Part shown: positions 1 through 9,089 of the stretch, in pieces
How positions within the stretch are numbered: position 1 is the first letter of the stretch
Layout: each line of letters opens with the position of its first letter
Assembly: GCF_014696065.1 (NCBI RefSeq)
Contig: NZ_JACJPL010000027.1
Location: 124,001 to 188,000, forward strand
Direction: 5' to 3'
Length of the DNA stretch: 64,000 bases
DNA from: Leptolyngbya sp. FACHB-261
GTDB lineage: Bacteria; Cyanobacteriota; Cyanobacteriia; FACHB-261
The notes under the pieces: model-generated
The model's database searches: none
What the model was told of the DNA's origin: nothing
Seen by the model: only the letters and a program-made list of their open reading frames with translations
Program-made: the position numbers and the translations under genes

Positions 1-711
1 CTCACTTAGTAGCTTTACCGCCGTTTTTTCGCCAATGCCCTTGACGCCGGGAATGCGGTCTGAACTATCGCCGCACAGGGCTTTGTAGTCCACAACCTGG
101 TCGGGCCGGATGCCAAGTTTGGCTTGCACTTGCTCAGGACCATATTCGGCAATTCGGTCTTTGCTACTGAGGTGCAGCACACTAATCCGGCGATCAGGAT
201 CCACTAACTGGAACATGTCCTGGTCGCCGCTCAGCACCTTCACCTGATAGCCCGCCGCGCTGCCTTGAGCCGACAGAGTGCCCAGCACATCATCCGCTTC
301 AAAGCCAGGTGCCGAGCAGGTGGCCAGGTTCAAGCTCCTCAGCAACTCCTTGAGATTGGCCAGGTCACTGATGAACTCCTGAGGCGTCTCAGCCCGCCCT
401 TCTTTGTAGGTGGCGTCCGCTTCGTGACGGAACGTGGGCGTCGACAGGTCAAAGGCAACCGCAACCGCTTTGGGCTTCTCGCGCTCCAACACTTCCAACA
501 GAGCCTTGAGAAAGCCGAAGCAAACGCTGGTGGGAATGCCAGTGGAGGTGCGCAATCCCCCCTCTCGCCCATAGGCAAAGGCAAAGAAGGAGCGGAAGGC
601 CAGGGAATGCCCATCCACCAGCAGCAGAACATCGGAGTTTGCGGCAGGGGTGACGGGGGGCTGTGCCGTAGACGCAGCCGTCAGAGCAGCATCAGAGGAA
701 GATTGGAGCAT
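1..711 (-). CDS. polA: DNA polymerase I, N-terminal part (runs off window)
   Basis: This is the 5'-nuclease (flap endonuclease) domain of DNA polymerase I, which removes RNA primers and displaced flaps during replication and repair. Reading leftward from the ATG at 711, 237 codons stay open to the window edge. After about 24 Ala/Thr/Pro-rich residues comes the start of the nuclease fold (VLLLVDGHSLAFRSFFA), then AFDLSTPTFRHE, the acidic FEADDVLGTL motif, VLSGDQDMFQLV, and the helix-hairpin-helix GDSSDRIPGVKGIGEKTA. These are the metal-binding aspartates and DNA-binding loop expected of the family. The 3'-5' exonuclease-like and polymerase domains would lie beyond the left edge. The gene continues off the window, so it is partial for that reason and not broken. 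Confidence 0.93.
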   Translation of the reverse strand, partial: MLQSSSDAALTAASTAQPPVTPAANSDVLLLVDGHSLAFRSFFAFAYGREGGLRTSTGIPTSVCFGFLKALLEVLEREKPKAVAVAFDLSTPTFRHEADATYKEGRAETPQEFISDLANLKELLRSLNLATCSAPGFEADDVLGTLSAQGSAAGYQVKVLSGDQDMFQLVDPDRRISVLHLSSKDRIAEYGPEQVQAKLGIRPDQVVDYKALCGDSSDRIPGVKGIGEKTAVKLLSE

Positions 712-812
712 ACCTCTATTGTATTAGCGCAGCGTACTGGTGTATTCACACGGCGTACTGGCGGCTGTGCCTCTGCGAACCAGGCGCAGCAAGGCTGTTC
801 AGCTTTGAAAAG

Positions 813-2414
813 CTAGGGAACCAACTGCCAGAGGTCCTTCAGCTTGGCAACAGGCTTGAGCTGATAATTCTGCTCAGTCAACTGCGAACGCATCAGCTTA
901 GAGGGCTGATATAGAAACACCGAGCTGAATGTGTCTAGACCGTCGAGTAGATCCGGTTGGAGCTGCCTAGACTCTAAGGTACAGGTATGACAGGTGGGTT
1001 GTAAGCGCAGGCGGACATGTGGGTCTAGGAGGTAGCTCAGCGAGAGCAACTGGCCCATGCGAGCGTCGCTCAAGATCAGGGGGTTGCTACCCTGATTCAC
1101 GTGTTGCGCCACTTGAGGATTGTCATAACTCTTGCCTTTATTCCACCAAGTTTGGGATTGCGAGTTGACAACACAGGAGAGCAAGCCACCGCTGAGAACC
1201 AGCACCAACATGAGCTGACCCAGCCGCTGTTGCCATTGGCCCCACGGCGACTGATGCCAGGTCGTTAAGTGAGCAGCAATACAGTAGGCCACAGCCAAGC
1301 GAATGCCCAGAAAACAGGGAGCTAAATAGCGGGCAACGCTAGAGCGTCTGCCACCTAAAATCAGATCGGGCAACGCTAGAGCTAGGGCGGTTGTGCCGAT
1401 CAAGGTTAGAACAAACAGCCAAGTCGTTTTAGGGCTAGTTCGGACTAGAACGAAGAGCGAATAGCCCACCAACAGGACAGCGAGCGGGATTAAGAATTTC
1501 AGAGCTGGATCCCGGCCCAGTTCTAGATCAAAATCCACAAAAATCAGGCTCAGATTTAAGGCCCAGCGCTTGACCAAATAGCTCAATTCAAAACTCTTAG
1601 TCTGGGCTTCAGTCGCAACCAGAGCCTGGGACCAATTGCCCAGTAAGACCAGCAACCAGGGTAGAAACGTCAGCGACCCAGCCAGCGAAGCCAGCAAGTA
1701 AGCCCGTGTCGTTTTGCCGCGCAATCCCTGGGTCGCCAGGACATATAGGCCATGCCCTGCGGCAACCAACACCGAGAAAAGATAGGTGTAAAGAGCCAAA
1801 CTTAAGGTGGCAGCATAAAGCCCCCAAGCCAGCAAAGTCTGCAACCTGAGCGCTCGCAACAGGGCTGCACTCGACAGCAAAATAGTCGCCACCCACAGAC
1901 TGTACTGCCGCGACTCCTGGGCCAGGAGTAATTGGAACGGCGAGAGCGCCATCAGCGCCACTGCCAGCCCAGATACCCAGGGCGAATCGAACAGCTCCTG
2001 GCACAGCCAATAGAGGCAGGGAAACGCCAGCAGACTGAACAGGATGGGCAGGAGTCGCATATCAGCAGCACCATCACCAAACTGCCGCATCCAGAAGTGC
2101 GCCAGCACATAGTAGAGCGGCGAATGCTGAGGATCCTCCTGAGCCAGAGATTGCAGAGTCGCCGTTAAGTCTCGCTCAGGTGCTGGGCTTTGGTACTGCT
2201 GAAGTCTCTGCGCTTCAATCTCCCGCCCATCCACGAATTGCTCAACGGCTTCAGCTTCGGTGTAACCAGCGGCGCGCAGTGAGGTAAAGACCTCGTCGTA
2301 CCAGTAGACTTTGTGCTCAACATTGACGAAACGCAGGCATAAGCCCAAGAGCAAAGCGACGACTACCAGACCTCGTAGGCAGGTGAGCTGAAAGTTACGG
2401 ATTGGTAACTCCAT
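813..2414 (-). CDS. GT39-type membrane glycosyltransferase (copy 1)
   Basis: A 533-residue polytopic membrane protein of the ArnT/PMT-like GT-C class, which transfers a sugar from a polyprenyl-phosphate donor on the outer face of the membrane. The first membrane segment (about residues 12-32) is followed by VYWYDEVFTSLRAAGYT, the acidic DE loop typical of the catalytic site in this class. About ten further hydrophobic segments follow, including the conserved PCLYWLCQELF and SPFQLLLAQESRQYSLW stretches. The C-terminus is a soluble domain of about 100 residues. It lies 37 bp downstream of a paralogue with the same layout (2452-4089), and the two are probably co-transcribed. The acceptor is unknown: lipid, polysaccharide or protein are all possible. 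Confidence 0.8.
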   Translation of the reverse strand: MELPIRNFQLTCLRGLVVVALLLGLCLRFVNVEHKVYWYDEVFTSLRAAGYTEAEAVEQFVDGREIEAQRLQQYQSPAPERDLTATLQSLAQEDPQHSPLYYVLAHFWMRQFGDGAADMRLLPILFSLLAFPCLYWLCQELFDSPWVSGLAVALMALSPFQLLLAQESRQYSLWVATILLSSAALLRALRLQTLLAWGLYAATLSLALYTYLFSVLVAAGHGLYVLATQGLRGKTTRAYLLASLAGSLTFLPWLLVLLGNWSQALVATEAQTKSFELSYLVKRWALNLSLIFVDFDLELGRDPALKFLIPLAVLLVGYSLFVLVRTSPKTTWLFVLTLIGTTALALALPDLILGGRRSSVARYLAPCFLGIRLAVAYCIAAHLTTWHQSPWGQWQQRLGQLMLVLVLSGGLLSCVVNSQSQTWWNKGKSYDNPQVAQHVNQGSNPLILSDARMGQLLSLSYLLDPHVRLRLQPTCHTCTLESRQLQPDLLDGLDTFSSVFLYQPSKLMRSQLTEQNYQLKPVAKLKDLWQLVP

Positions 2415-2451
2415 CTGTGGTCTCGGAGCAAAAACACCCTGATGAACATTA

Positions 2452-4089
2452 CTACTTCTGCAAGCGCCAAAGCTTCATATGTTTGGCACTGAAGACAGGC
2501 TCGATCTCATAACCTTGCTGCATTAGGTTGTTGCGAATATCTTCACCCGGTTTAAGGGCGAAAACATCGCTATAGCCAGCAGAGGCAATTGTCGGAATAT
2601 CAGGCCTAACAAAAAACTGCAACTGTACTTTGGAGTCGAGCAGATGGCTCAAGGCCATAATATTGCCGAGATTCGAGAGACCATCGCCAACTAACAAAGG
2701 TCGTTCCGCTTTGTTGATAATCTCAGCGACATCGGGGTTGAAATAGCTGTGATACTTGTTCCACCAAGCTTCTGCTTGCGTGCTAACAGAACAAGAAACA
2801 ATCCCACAGGAGAGAAGGGTCACCATGACCAAGGACCAGGTGCGCCAGGCCCAAGGTTCTCTAGCCGTGAGCTGAGTGGCCAGGAGATAAGCAACGGCAA
2901 TTTGGATGCCTAGCAAACTTGGCATCAGATAGCGGGCGTTGGCGGAGCGCTCGGTTCCAGTTGCGAAATCGAGCAATATTAGGGGCAGGGCAACACTCGC
3001 AATCAGAATCCAAACGAAGAACGAGGCTCGCCTTGGACCATGCCGCTGCAGAAAGTAAATGGCATAACCCACCAGCAGAATAATGGGCGGCATCAGATAG
3101 GCAAACGGCTTATCGTAGTCAAGCTGCACATCGAAGAATAGGTAGCTCAGACCACGACCTAACAATTTCGCCAGGGACAGCGGGGCCATTGCTTCCTCAG
3201 GTGCAGTAGCTAACACCTCAGGCTTGGAGGAAGCCGTGGAAAAAGTCAGGAGCCAGGGCACAAAACAGAGCAGCCCAGCACCCGTAGCTAGCAGATAAGA
3301 CTTGAGCTTCTGACTCCAGCGAAAGCCTTCAGTGAGCAGAATGTACAGACCATGTCCCAAAATGACGGGTACTGCCAACAAAGCCGTGTAAACCTGGAGC
3401 GCAACCGTTACCCCATATATTGGCCAAGGCATTGCCCAGGACCTTGCCCAGGACATCGCCTCAGACTTTGAGCCAGACAAGCGCAGGGCGCGTAAAAAGG
3501 CGAGGCTAGACAGTAGGGTCAGCACCGTCCAGAGGCTGTAATGCCGTGCTTCTTGGGCATACAACACTTGCAGGGGCGAGACCGCAAAGAGGGCGACAGC
3601 GATCCAACTGACCAAGGCCGAACCAAACAGTTCTAGGCAAAGCCAGTAGAGGCAGGGAAACGTGAGCAGGCTGAGGACCGCAGGCAAGGCTCGCTTTACA
3701 GCGATTGAGTTGCCAAACTCTTGCATCCACAGCCGCGCCATCACGAAATAAAGCGGAGGATGCTCCGGTGCATCTAGAGACAGTGCTCGAACCGTGTCCC
3801 CCAGGTTTTTATCTGGATTGACCTGTTGATAGCGGCGCAACTCGCTGATACTCGTTTCCCGACCATTGAAGACATTCTCGATCAGTTCAGCCTCAGTGTA
3901 GCCAGAACTGCGCAGAGAGGTTAGTGCCTCGTCGCCCCAGTAGACCTTGCGGTCTAGATTGACGAAGCGAAAAAAGATTCCCAACGCTAACAGAATGACA
4001 ATGAAAATGCGGAACCAAGGCAAAAGAAGCACACTGCTCTCTGATAACCGAGTAGACACTCGGTTCAATCCTGAACTTGGGCTCACCAT
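2452..4089 (-). CDS. GT39-type membrane glycosyltransferase (copy 2)
   Basis: A 545-residue paralogue of the next gene downstream. It has the same order of features: an N-terminal membrane segment, the acidic loop VYWGDEALTSLRSSGYTEAE, multiple hydrophobic helices containing PCLYWLCLELF and SPLQVLYAQEARHYSLW, and a short soluble C-terminus. It has a local tandem duplication near residues 210-225, seen as repeated Trp-Ala/Ser segments around SWARSWAMPW and encoded by near-identical 12-bp units at about 3430-3460. It is the first gene of the pair, and the 447-bp spacer upstream probably carries the promoter. The family assignment rests on motif and topology. Donor and acceptor are unknown. Confidence 0.8.
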   Translation of the reverse strand: MVSPSSGLNRVSTRLSESSVLLLPWFRIFIVILLALGIFFRFVNLDRKVYWGDEALTSLRSSGYTEAELIENVFNGRETSISELRRYQQVNPDKNLGDTVRALSLDAPEHPPLYFVMARLWMQEFGNSIAVKRALPAVLSLLTFPCLYWLCLELFGSALVSWIAVALFAVSPLQVLYAQEARHYSLWTVLTLLSSLAFLRALRLSGSKSEAMSWARSWAMPWPIYGVTVALQVYTALLAVPVILGHGLYILLTEGFRWSQKLKSYLLATGAGLLCFVPWLLTFSTASSKPEVLATAPEEAMAPLSLAKLLGRGLSYLFFDVQLDYDKPFAYLMPPIILLVGYAIYFLQRHGPRRASFFVWILIASVALPLILLDFATGTERSANARYLMPSLLGIQIAVAYLLATQLTAREPWAWRTWSLVMVTLLSCGIVSCSVSTQAEAWWNKYHSYFNPDVAEIINKAERPLLVGDGLSNLGNIMALSHLLDSKVQLQFFVRPDIPTIASAGYSDVFALKPGEDIRNNLMQQGYEIEPVFSAKHMKLWRLQK

Positions 4090-4536
4090 TGCCTCTTTAC
4101 CATATTCAAAACTACAGAGATGTTTCAGCTCCTAATCCCAACGGGCAGGCCGAAGCAACCTGAATCCAGTGATAGGAACTCAAGTCGCACAGATACTTTT
4201 TAGGGCAGTAGAAAAGCTTGAACAGCAGCGGAGCGAATCTTTCTCCGGGCTTCCAGACCTGCAGTGCTTACCACAATACGTTCAACCTGAACAGAACTCA
4301 AAGCGTTCAACTCTAGCTGAGATCTCAGGACACAGAAAATAGTTGGTTTATCACAGTGGTCCGACAACAAGATACTCAATCAGTAGATGGATTACCTACC
4401 CATCTAGGAGGATGACGTGCGGTACTAAGATCAGATATGTAAGCACAGTCTGTCAGCCTTTATAGACTTTATAGAGAGGTAGCCCTTAAGGGGGCTCTGC
4501 TATGCTGCTGCCAGAAAGTGAGTTCGGGGCACCCGT
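4090..4536. other. Divergent intergenic region
   Basis: This 447-bp spacer lies between the leftward glycosyltransferase pair and the rightward stress-protein gene, so it should hold both promoters. I see no open frame with coding character. A short palindrome (CCCTTAAGGG, about 4483-4492, extendable to an AGCCC/GGGCT stem) lies about 45 bp before the universal stress protein start. It could be an operator or simply a hairpin. No confident -35/-10 pair could be assigned. Confidence 0.4.
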
Positions 4537-5412
4537 ATGTTTCAGAAGCTTCTGATTGCCACTGAACTGAGCGATGGCCTAGACCGGTTGGCCCAATTGG
4601 TGCCAAGCCTAGCTGCAGGCGGCATTCGCGAACTGGTTTTTGTCTGCGCTATTCCTTGGCAGGAAGGTCAAATCCCACGTCCTGACCAGGCTCGCTTGGC
4701 CTTCGCCCAATCCCGTTTGGCAGTTGCTCAGGAGAAAGCCCCACCGGACTGCAAGGTCCATCTGGTGATCGAGACCGGCAAGCCGGTAGACCTGATCGCT
4801 CGGGCAGCAACTGAGCATCAATCCCAGGCGATTATGCTGGGCACACCCATGCGCACTTTGCTGGAGGAGAGACTGTTTGGTAGCACCACGATTGGCCTCT
4901 CTCAACGGCTGCGCCTACCCTTGATTGTGATGCGTCCGCATCTGCTGTCAGCTTTCACCTTGGAGGAACTGGATCTCCGCTGTCGTCACCTGTTTCGCCA
5001 TCTACTGATTCCCTTCGATGGCAGTCCTCCTTCTCAGTCATTGGTGAAGCAGATTGCTGAACGGCTCAAAAGCGGAGGTCGGGGTTCAGTCGAGACTTGT
5101 ACATTATTTCGAGTTGTCGACTCAGGGGGACGGCGAGGCGTTCTGCCCACTGATGCCATCGCACAGGCTGAGCAATCGCTGGCTCCGGTTCAGGCTGAGC
5201 TAGAGACATTGGGATTGCAAGTGCGAACTGATGCGCGTCAAGGCAATCCAGTGCTGGAAATTCTTAAAATTAGTCAAGAGCAAGATATTTCAGCCCTGGC
5301 GGTTTCTTCAAGCCGAGCAGGCACAGTTTGGGAGCTATCAGTGCAGAGCGTTTGTGGGGAATTGCTGCGTCGCAGTTGGCATCCCGTGATCTTCTTCTCA
5401 TCCAAGTCTTGA
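4537..5412 (+). CDS. Universal stress protein, two UspA domains
   Basis: A 291-residue cytoplasmic protein made of two UspA-type alpha/beta domains, about residues 1-140 and 150-290. The first begins [18 protein letters not shown] and ends [11 protein letters not shown]. The second begins [19 protein letters not shown] and ends [10 protein letters not shown]. The ATP-binding G-x2-G-x9-G(S/T) signature is only partly kept: the first domain has [17 protein letters not shown] and the second a Ser-rich variant, so nucleotide binding is uncertain. Tandem Usp proteins are usually stress- or energy-responsive regulators. The stop codon lies 10 bp before the aldolase start, so the two genes probably form an operon ending at the hairpin near 6534. 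Confidence 0.85.
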   Translation: MFQKLLIATELSDGLDRLAQLVPSLAAGGIRELVFVCAIPWQEGQIPRPDQARLAFAQSRLAVAQEKAPPDCKVHLVIETGKPVDLIARAATEHQSQAIMLGTPMRTLLEERLFGSTTIGLSQRLRLPLIVMRPHLLSAFTLEELDLRCRHLFRHLLIPFDGSPPSQSLVKQIAERLKSGGRGSVETCTLFRVVDSGGRRGVLPTDAIAQAEQSLAPVQAELETLGLQVRTDARQGNPVLEILKISQEQDISALAVSSSRAGTVWELSVQSVCGELLRRSWHPVIFFSSKS

Positions 5413-5422
5413 GGCCATCTCT

Positions 5423-6505
5423 ATGACTGCTACCGTCTCGGCCCGCCGCACCATTGAGTCTTCGCTCGGTGCAGAAGCGGAAGATTTGCTGTCCTATACA
5501 GCCAAGGTTCCCAAGAGCCTACTCCATTTGCCCGGTCCCGATTGGATCGACCGCAGTTTTGCCCTAACCGACCGACCGCCTCAAGTGTTGCGCAGTCTGC
5601 AACAGCTGTATAGTACTGGGCGTTTGGCTAATACCGGCTATCTCTCGATTCTGCCGGTGGATCAGGGCATTGAACACTCGGCAGGCGCCTCTTTTGCGCC
5701 GAACCCAATCTATTTTGATAGCGAAAATATTCTCAAGTTAGCGATTGAAGCGGGCTGTAATGCCGTCGCTACCACGCTAGGCGTGTTGGGCAGTGTGTCA
5801 CGCAAATACGCCCATAAAATCCCCTTCATTATGAAGCTCAATCATAATGAGCTGCTGACCGCACCCAATCAGTTTGACCAGATTATGTTCGCCTCGGTCG
5901 AGCAGGCCTGGAACCTGGGCGCAGTTGCCGTGGGCGCAACTATTTACTTTGGTTCGCCTGAGTCTACGCGTCAGATTCAAGAGGTCAGTGCTGCCTTTGC
6001 CCGTGCCCATGAGTTAGGGTTGGCAACGATTCTCTGGTGCTATACGCGCAATAATGCCTTTAAGCAGGATAAAGACTACCACTTGGCAGCGGATCTAACC
6101 GGGCAGGCCAATCACCTAGGCGTGACGATTGAAGCCGATATCATCAAGCAGAAACTGCCTGAAGTTAACAATGGCTACGCAGCAGTTGCCCAAGCCACGG
6201 GCCACAGCTACGGCAAAACTGACCCCAGAGTTTATTCAGAACTCACTACCGATCATCCAATTGATTTGACGCGCTATCAAGTGCTCAATTGCTATGCCGG
6301 TCGCGCTGGTTTGATCAATTCGGGTGGGGCTTCGGGCAAGAATGATTTTGCTGAAGCAGTCCGAACTGCCGTGATCAATAAGCGAGCGGGTGGTACTGGT
6401 TTGATTTCGGGTCGCAAGGCGTTCCAACGTCCTTTCGATGAAGGCGTTGAGTTGTTCCGCGCGATCCAAGAGGTTTATCTCTCGCCTGAAGTGACGATTG
6501 CCTAG
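5423..6505 (+). CDS. fbaB: Class I fructose-bisphosphate aldolase (FbaB/DhnA type)
   Basis: A 360-residue class I aldolase of the bacterial/archaeal DhnA family, which cleaves fructose 1,6-bisphosphate in glycolysis or forms it (and sedoheptulose bisphosphate) in the Calvin cycle. Visible motifs are [19 protein letters not shown] (about 73-91), the [11 protein letters not shown] strand, and ADIIKQK, whose lysine near residue 242 is in the position expected for the Schiff base. The phosphate-binding INSGGASG and [13 protein letters not shown] loops near the C-terminus are also present. The length fits the longer E. coli FbaB type. It shares a transcript with the upstream universal stress protein by spacing and is followed by a terminator hairpin. 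Cyanobacteria usually also carry a class II enzyme, which is not in this window. Confidence 0.93.
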   Translation: MTATVSARRTIESSLGAEAEDLLSYTAKVPKSLLHLPGPDWIDRSFALTDRPPQVLRSLQQLYSTGRLANTGYLSILPVDQGIEHSAGASFAPNPIYFDSENILKLAIEAGCNAVATTLGVLGSVSRKYAHKIPFIMKLNHNELLTAPNQFDQIMFASVEQAWNLGAVAVGATIYFGSPESTRQIQEVSAAFARAHELGLATILWCYTRNNAFKQDKDYHLAADLTGQANHLGVTIEADIIKQKLPEVNNGYAAVAQATGHSYGKTDPRVYSELTTDHPIDLTRYQVLNCYAGRAGLINSGGASGKNDFAEAVRTAVINKRAGGTGLISGRKAFQRPFDEGVELFRAIQEVYLSPEVTIA

Positions 6506-6533
6506 TTGCTTCGTTTTACCGAAGGTCTTATAG

Positions 6534-6568
6534 AGGGTGGAGCTAATAGCTTCACCCTTTAGTTTTGG
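6534..6568 (+). terminator. Rho-independent terminator after the usp-fbaB pair
   Basis: The arms AGGGTGGAGCT and AGCTTCACCCT (6534-6558) pair with one G-U and a 3-nt loop and are followed by TTAGTTTT. The hairpin begins about 30 bp after the aldolase stop codon. Confidence 0.7.
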
Positions 6569-6630
6569 CCCTACCCCACCGCCTACGGCTCTCCCCTTGC
6601 TAAGGGGAGGTCGGGAGGGGTCATGTAGCG
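6565..6630. repeat. Interspersed palindromic repeat, family B copy
   Basis: A C-rich element reading CTACCCCACCGCCTACGG, then CTCCCCTTGCTAAGGGGAG, then GTCGGGAGGGGTCATG. It contains the short palindrome CTCCCCTTGCTAAGGGGAG. A related element in the opposite orientation sits at about 13917-13976, sharing the GACCCCTCCC, CCCTTG and CGTAGGCGGTGGGG blocks in the same order. It lies between two genes and encodes nothing. Confidence 0.6.
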
Positions 6631-6662
6631 ATTCAAAAGTGAGTTGACTTTATGTTCTAGCG

Positions 6663-7001
6663 CTAGGCTCGCCTCAGGTTTAGGGCATGGCGCAGTAGAG
6701 ATTCCGATAGGTTGTAGAGCGTGACCGGCGGACGACCGGCGACTTCGGCAGGAACCAGGCTCTTTTCGACCCATTGATTAGCTTCGAGGTTGACTAATAA
6801 ACGGCTGATATCGGATTGGCTCAAGCCACCATGAACCACAATTAGCGAGATGGGAATGCGGGCTCTGAGGCTGCGCGGGTCGGTGAGGTTAGCAATGACT
6901 TGCAAGATGCTTTTGCTGGAGGCGGGTAATTTGATTTCGCGGCTGATGTAGTCCCACAGCATGAGGCGAATTTGGGAGGGAGAAAGGTGAGAGGTATTCA
7001 T
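6663..7001 (-). CDS. Small winged-helix DNA-binding protein
   Basis: A 112-residue protein with the order helix / helix-turn-helix / wing. The recognition region is around HGGLSQSDISRLLVNLEANQ, followed by WVEKSLVPAEVAGRPPVTLYNL, which looks like a beta-hairpin wing. This resembles ArsR/MarR-like transcription regulators. There is no metal-binding cysteine pair and no extra effector domain. No target is evident: the nearest genes on the same strand are the Uma2 remnants upstream, and the aldolase is convergent. I do not recognise a named family, so the function beyond probable DNA binding is open. Confidence 0.65.
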   Translation of the reverse strand: MNTSHLSPSQIRLMLWDYISREIKLPASSKSILQVIANLTDPRSLRARIPISLIVVHGGLSQSDISRLLVNLEANQWVEKSLVPAEVAGRPPVTLYNLSESLLRHALNLRRA

Positions 7002-7522
7002 TAGGATGGGTTGTAGGAAAGAAGGGAAAAAAGCGCGAATGCCTGATGGGGAAATGGGAATTGTTAGGGGCTAATTGCTCGCGTTTGCGGGTATGTTGCA
7101 CCGCGCAGGGAGACCCTGCCCCTACGAAATTGGTCATTGAAAATTGAGGGGTTTACCATTCACGGTCGTGGGTAGGGGCAGGGTTTCCCTGCCCTTCAGG
7201 GAGGCCTCAAAATGCGCCTCTAAAACACGGCCCGTGGGTAAGGGCGAGGCAACCTCGCCCTTACCGGACCGCCAAGGAGTTAGCCACCCCAGAGAGCTTT
7301 TTCATAGCAAGCCGGGGTGGCTAGGTAGGTGTTAAAATCACCTGTCAGCCGCCGGACTGCGCACTTTGCAGTTAGGGGGTTAGCTATCTAGAAGTTGGTT
7401 CAGCTTCTAGGTAGCGCTTAAGTTGTTCGGGCTTTTTTTGAATAGGCGAAACCTCCTGCATTGTCGATTGAATCAAGGTATCAGAAGCGATGGCGCTGTG
7501 CAATACCTGACTCGCTGAGATG
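7002..7522. other. Repeat-rich spacer without a supported gene
   Basis: This stretch of about 520 bp holds three copies of a palindromic repeat (7103-7130, 7169-7195 and 7236-7264) and the decayed 3' flank of the Uma2 pseudogene. Short open frames on both strands have no recognisable product and run through the repeats. I see no convincing gene here. Confidence 0.5.
7103..7264. repeat. Three copies of a palindromic repeat, family A
   Basis: The copies are 7103-7130 (GCGCAGGGAGACCCTGCCCC plus TACGAAAT), 7169-7195 (GGTAGGGGCAGGGTTTCCCT then GCCC) and 7236-7264 (GGGTAAGGGCGAGGCAACCT then CGCCCTTACC). Each is a perfect or near-perfect stem of 7-10 bp with a 2-4 nt loop. The shared core is GTAGGGGC-AGGG-N-CCCT-GCCC. 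The same family recurs at 19217-19243 and 47270-47383. Confidence 0.65.
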
Positions 7523-7845
7523 TTAAAGGCTCTTGTCTGTTTCGCTTGAGTCTTCTGCACTAAGGCCAATAGAGGCAAGCTTGCTCAAGTCCACATCTTC
7601 GTAAACTGCTGCGAGGGAATGCGAAAGTCAAGGCTTGTTAGATGCAGCTCGTTGGTGTGAGTGTAATCGTGGAGAACTCAATCGCTTGCAGCGTTGCGAC
7701 GGAAGCATTCGACTCGCTGTTTTTCTGAACTGATCGGCACGTATTCTTGAAGAGAATCGAGCTGTCGATAATCTGCCAGTTTCTCGCCTCGGTCGAAGCC
7801 TTCTGTAGAAGCAGAAAGCACTTCGATTCGGTGTCCGGTAGCCAA
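7523..7845 (-). pseudogene. Uma2-family endonuclease fold, C-terminal remnant
   Basis: This reads as the C-terminal half of a Uma2-family (DUF820, PD-(D/E)XK-like) protein: IEVLSASTEGFDRGEKLADY, then RQLDSLQEYV, then SSEKQRVECFRRN. Past the glycosyltransferase insert it is clearly broken. A stop at 7678-7680 sits where a Trp codon would be expected (AASD*VLHDYT). After ELHLTSLDFRIP the frame slips near 7605-7615, and the natural ending (VYEDVDLSKLASIGLSAEDS) is found in another frame and stops at 7523. The N-terminal half lies at 9090-9281. The central part, with most catalytic residues, is missing. Confidence 0.75.
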
Positions 7846-7849
7846 GGCA

Positions 7850-9001
7850 CTAGGCGGTAAGGGTCGCGAGGACCGCGTCCTCATCCGGCATTGTTGCTAT
7901 CTCGCCCTGAGCAGCTCGACACCGCTGGCGGAGAGCCGGGTCCTTCAGAAGCTGGTCAACCGCGGTTGTTACGGTGTCTGGCGTGAACTGTGGCGGGGGC
8001 AGTACGAGCGCCATCCCCGCGCGCTCGGCGGTTGCGGCATTGTGGAACTGGTCGGCCCCCTGCGGCAGGATCAGGTGGGGCAGCCCGTGGCAGAGGGCGG
8101 CGACTATCGTACCCGCGCCACCCTGGGTCACGAGTGCGTCGCAGCGTGGCAGCAAAAGTGCGTGCGGTGCGAAGTCAGTGACCAGAACGTGGTCCGGCTG
8201 CGGCCCAAGGCAGTGGGGGTCGGCCCCCGGCCCGACAGTGACCAGAACGTTGACCGGCAGTTGACGGAGTCCGGCCAGAGCGGTCACGAACACTTCGGTC
8301 GCCCCGTTGAACAGCGTTCCAAGAGTCAGGTGCACGGTGTGCTCGTACGGCAGCGCTGCCAGCACGTCCTCGGCCCACGGCAGTCCTTCGCCGGGCAGGA
8401 CCTCTCCGGATGTCGGCCTGAGCGCGCGGCGGTTACGGAAATCGTTAACCGCGTCGGCCTGCAGCATCGGTGGGCAGTTGTCCAGGTAGACGCGGTCGAG
8501 GATATGCTCGGTCAGGTCGGGCACATCCCAGTCCCGGCAAAGGTCGCCGAACCGGGAACCGAACCATTCCCATGCCTCGACGGGCAGCGGACCGAGGCCG
8601 TGGACGACATGACGGGCACCCGTGCGCGCCGCGACGACTGCCCCAGCCAACTCGGTGATGGGATGGACGACCAGATCGGGCCTCCACTGATCGGTCAGGG
8701 GCAGGAGTTCCACGATCCGCCGCGCCGCAGCCGCCCCGAACACCCCGGAGACGACGGTGGGTAAGCGCTCGGCAGGCGGAATCATGCCCAGGTCCGGAAC
8801 GAGCAACCGGAACGCTGCATTGGCCTCGGCGCGGCTCGGACCGACATTCCAGGTCGGCAGGCTCCGGCGCTGCGCTTCGGCTACACCCTCGCGGCCGGAG
8901 GCGACCACGATCTCGTGTCCGGCACGCTGAGCCGTCCGGATCAGCGGCAGCATCGGGAGGAGGTGGCCGTGGGCGGGCCAGGTGGTGAACAGAATGCGCA
9001 T
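7850..9001 (-). CDS. Macrolide-type (GT1) glycosyltransferase, likely transferred gene
   Basis: A 383-residue GT-B enzyme of the UGT/macrolide glycosyltransferase class, using a nucleotide-sugar donor. It has an N-terminal acceptor domain starting MRILFTTWPAHGHLLPMLPL, and a C-terminal donor domain with TLGTLFNG, DALVTQGGAGTIVAAL and the donor-loop LPQGADQFHNA. I start at the ATG at 9001 because the family begins with MRILF; the reading frame also extends upstream through Uma2 sequence. The gene is far richer in G and C than its neighbours and uses G/C-ending codons almost throughout, as in actinomycetes. It replaces the middle of a Uma2 gene. No transposase or integrase flanks it. Substrate is unknown. 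Confidence 0.85.
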   Translation of the reverse strand: MRILFTTWPAHGHLLPMLPLIRTAQRAGHEIVVASGREGVAEAQRRSLPTWNVGPSRAEANAAFRLLVPDLGMIPPAERLPTVVSGVFGAAAARRIVELLPLTDQWRPDLVVHPITELAGAVVAARTGARHVVHGLGPLPVEAWEWFGSRFGDLCRDWDVPDLTEHILDRVYLDNCPPMLQADAVNDFRNRRALRPTSGEVLPGEGLPWAEDVLAALPYEHTVHLTLGTLFNGATEVFVTALAGLRQLPVNVLVTVGPGADPHCLGPQPDHVLVTDFAPHALLLPRCDALVTQGGAGTIVAALCHGLPHLILPQGADQFHNAATAERAGMALVLPPPQFTPDTVTTAVDQLLKDPALRQRCRAAQGEIATMPDEDAVLATLTA

Positions 9002-9089
9002 GGTATCTGTCCTATGGGCGGGTCTGAGCGGGGATCTTGACCTGCGGATTCCGGTGGGGCAGCCGACCGCTCGTCCCGCTACCGCAAAC

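Noticed and set aside
265-816. Long plus-strand open frame opposite polA
   Set aside because: The minus strand shows the 5'-nuclease motifs of DNA polymerase I, so this is a shadow frame.
7144-7335. Small plus-strand protein in the repeat-rich spacer
   Set aside because: The frame runs through two palindromic repeats and resembles nothing.
8042-8764. Plus-strand frame in the GC-rich insert
   Set aside because: GC-rich genes leave long shadow frames. The minus strand has the glycosyltransferase motifs.
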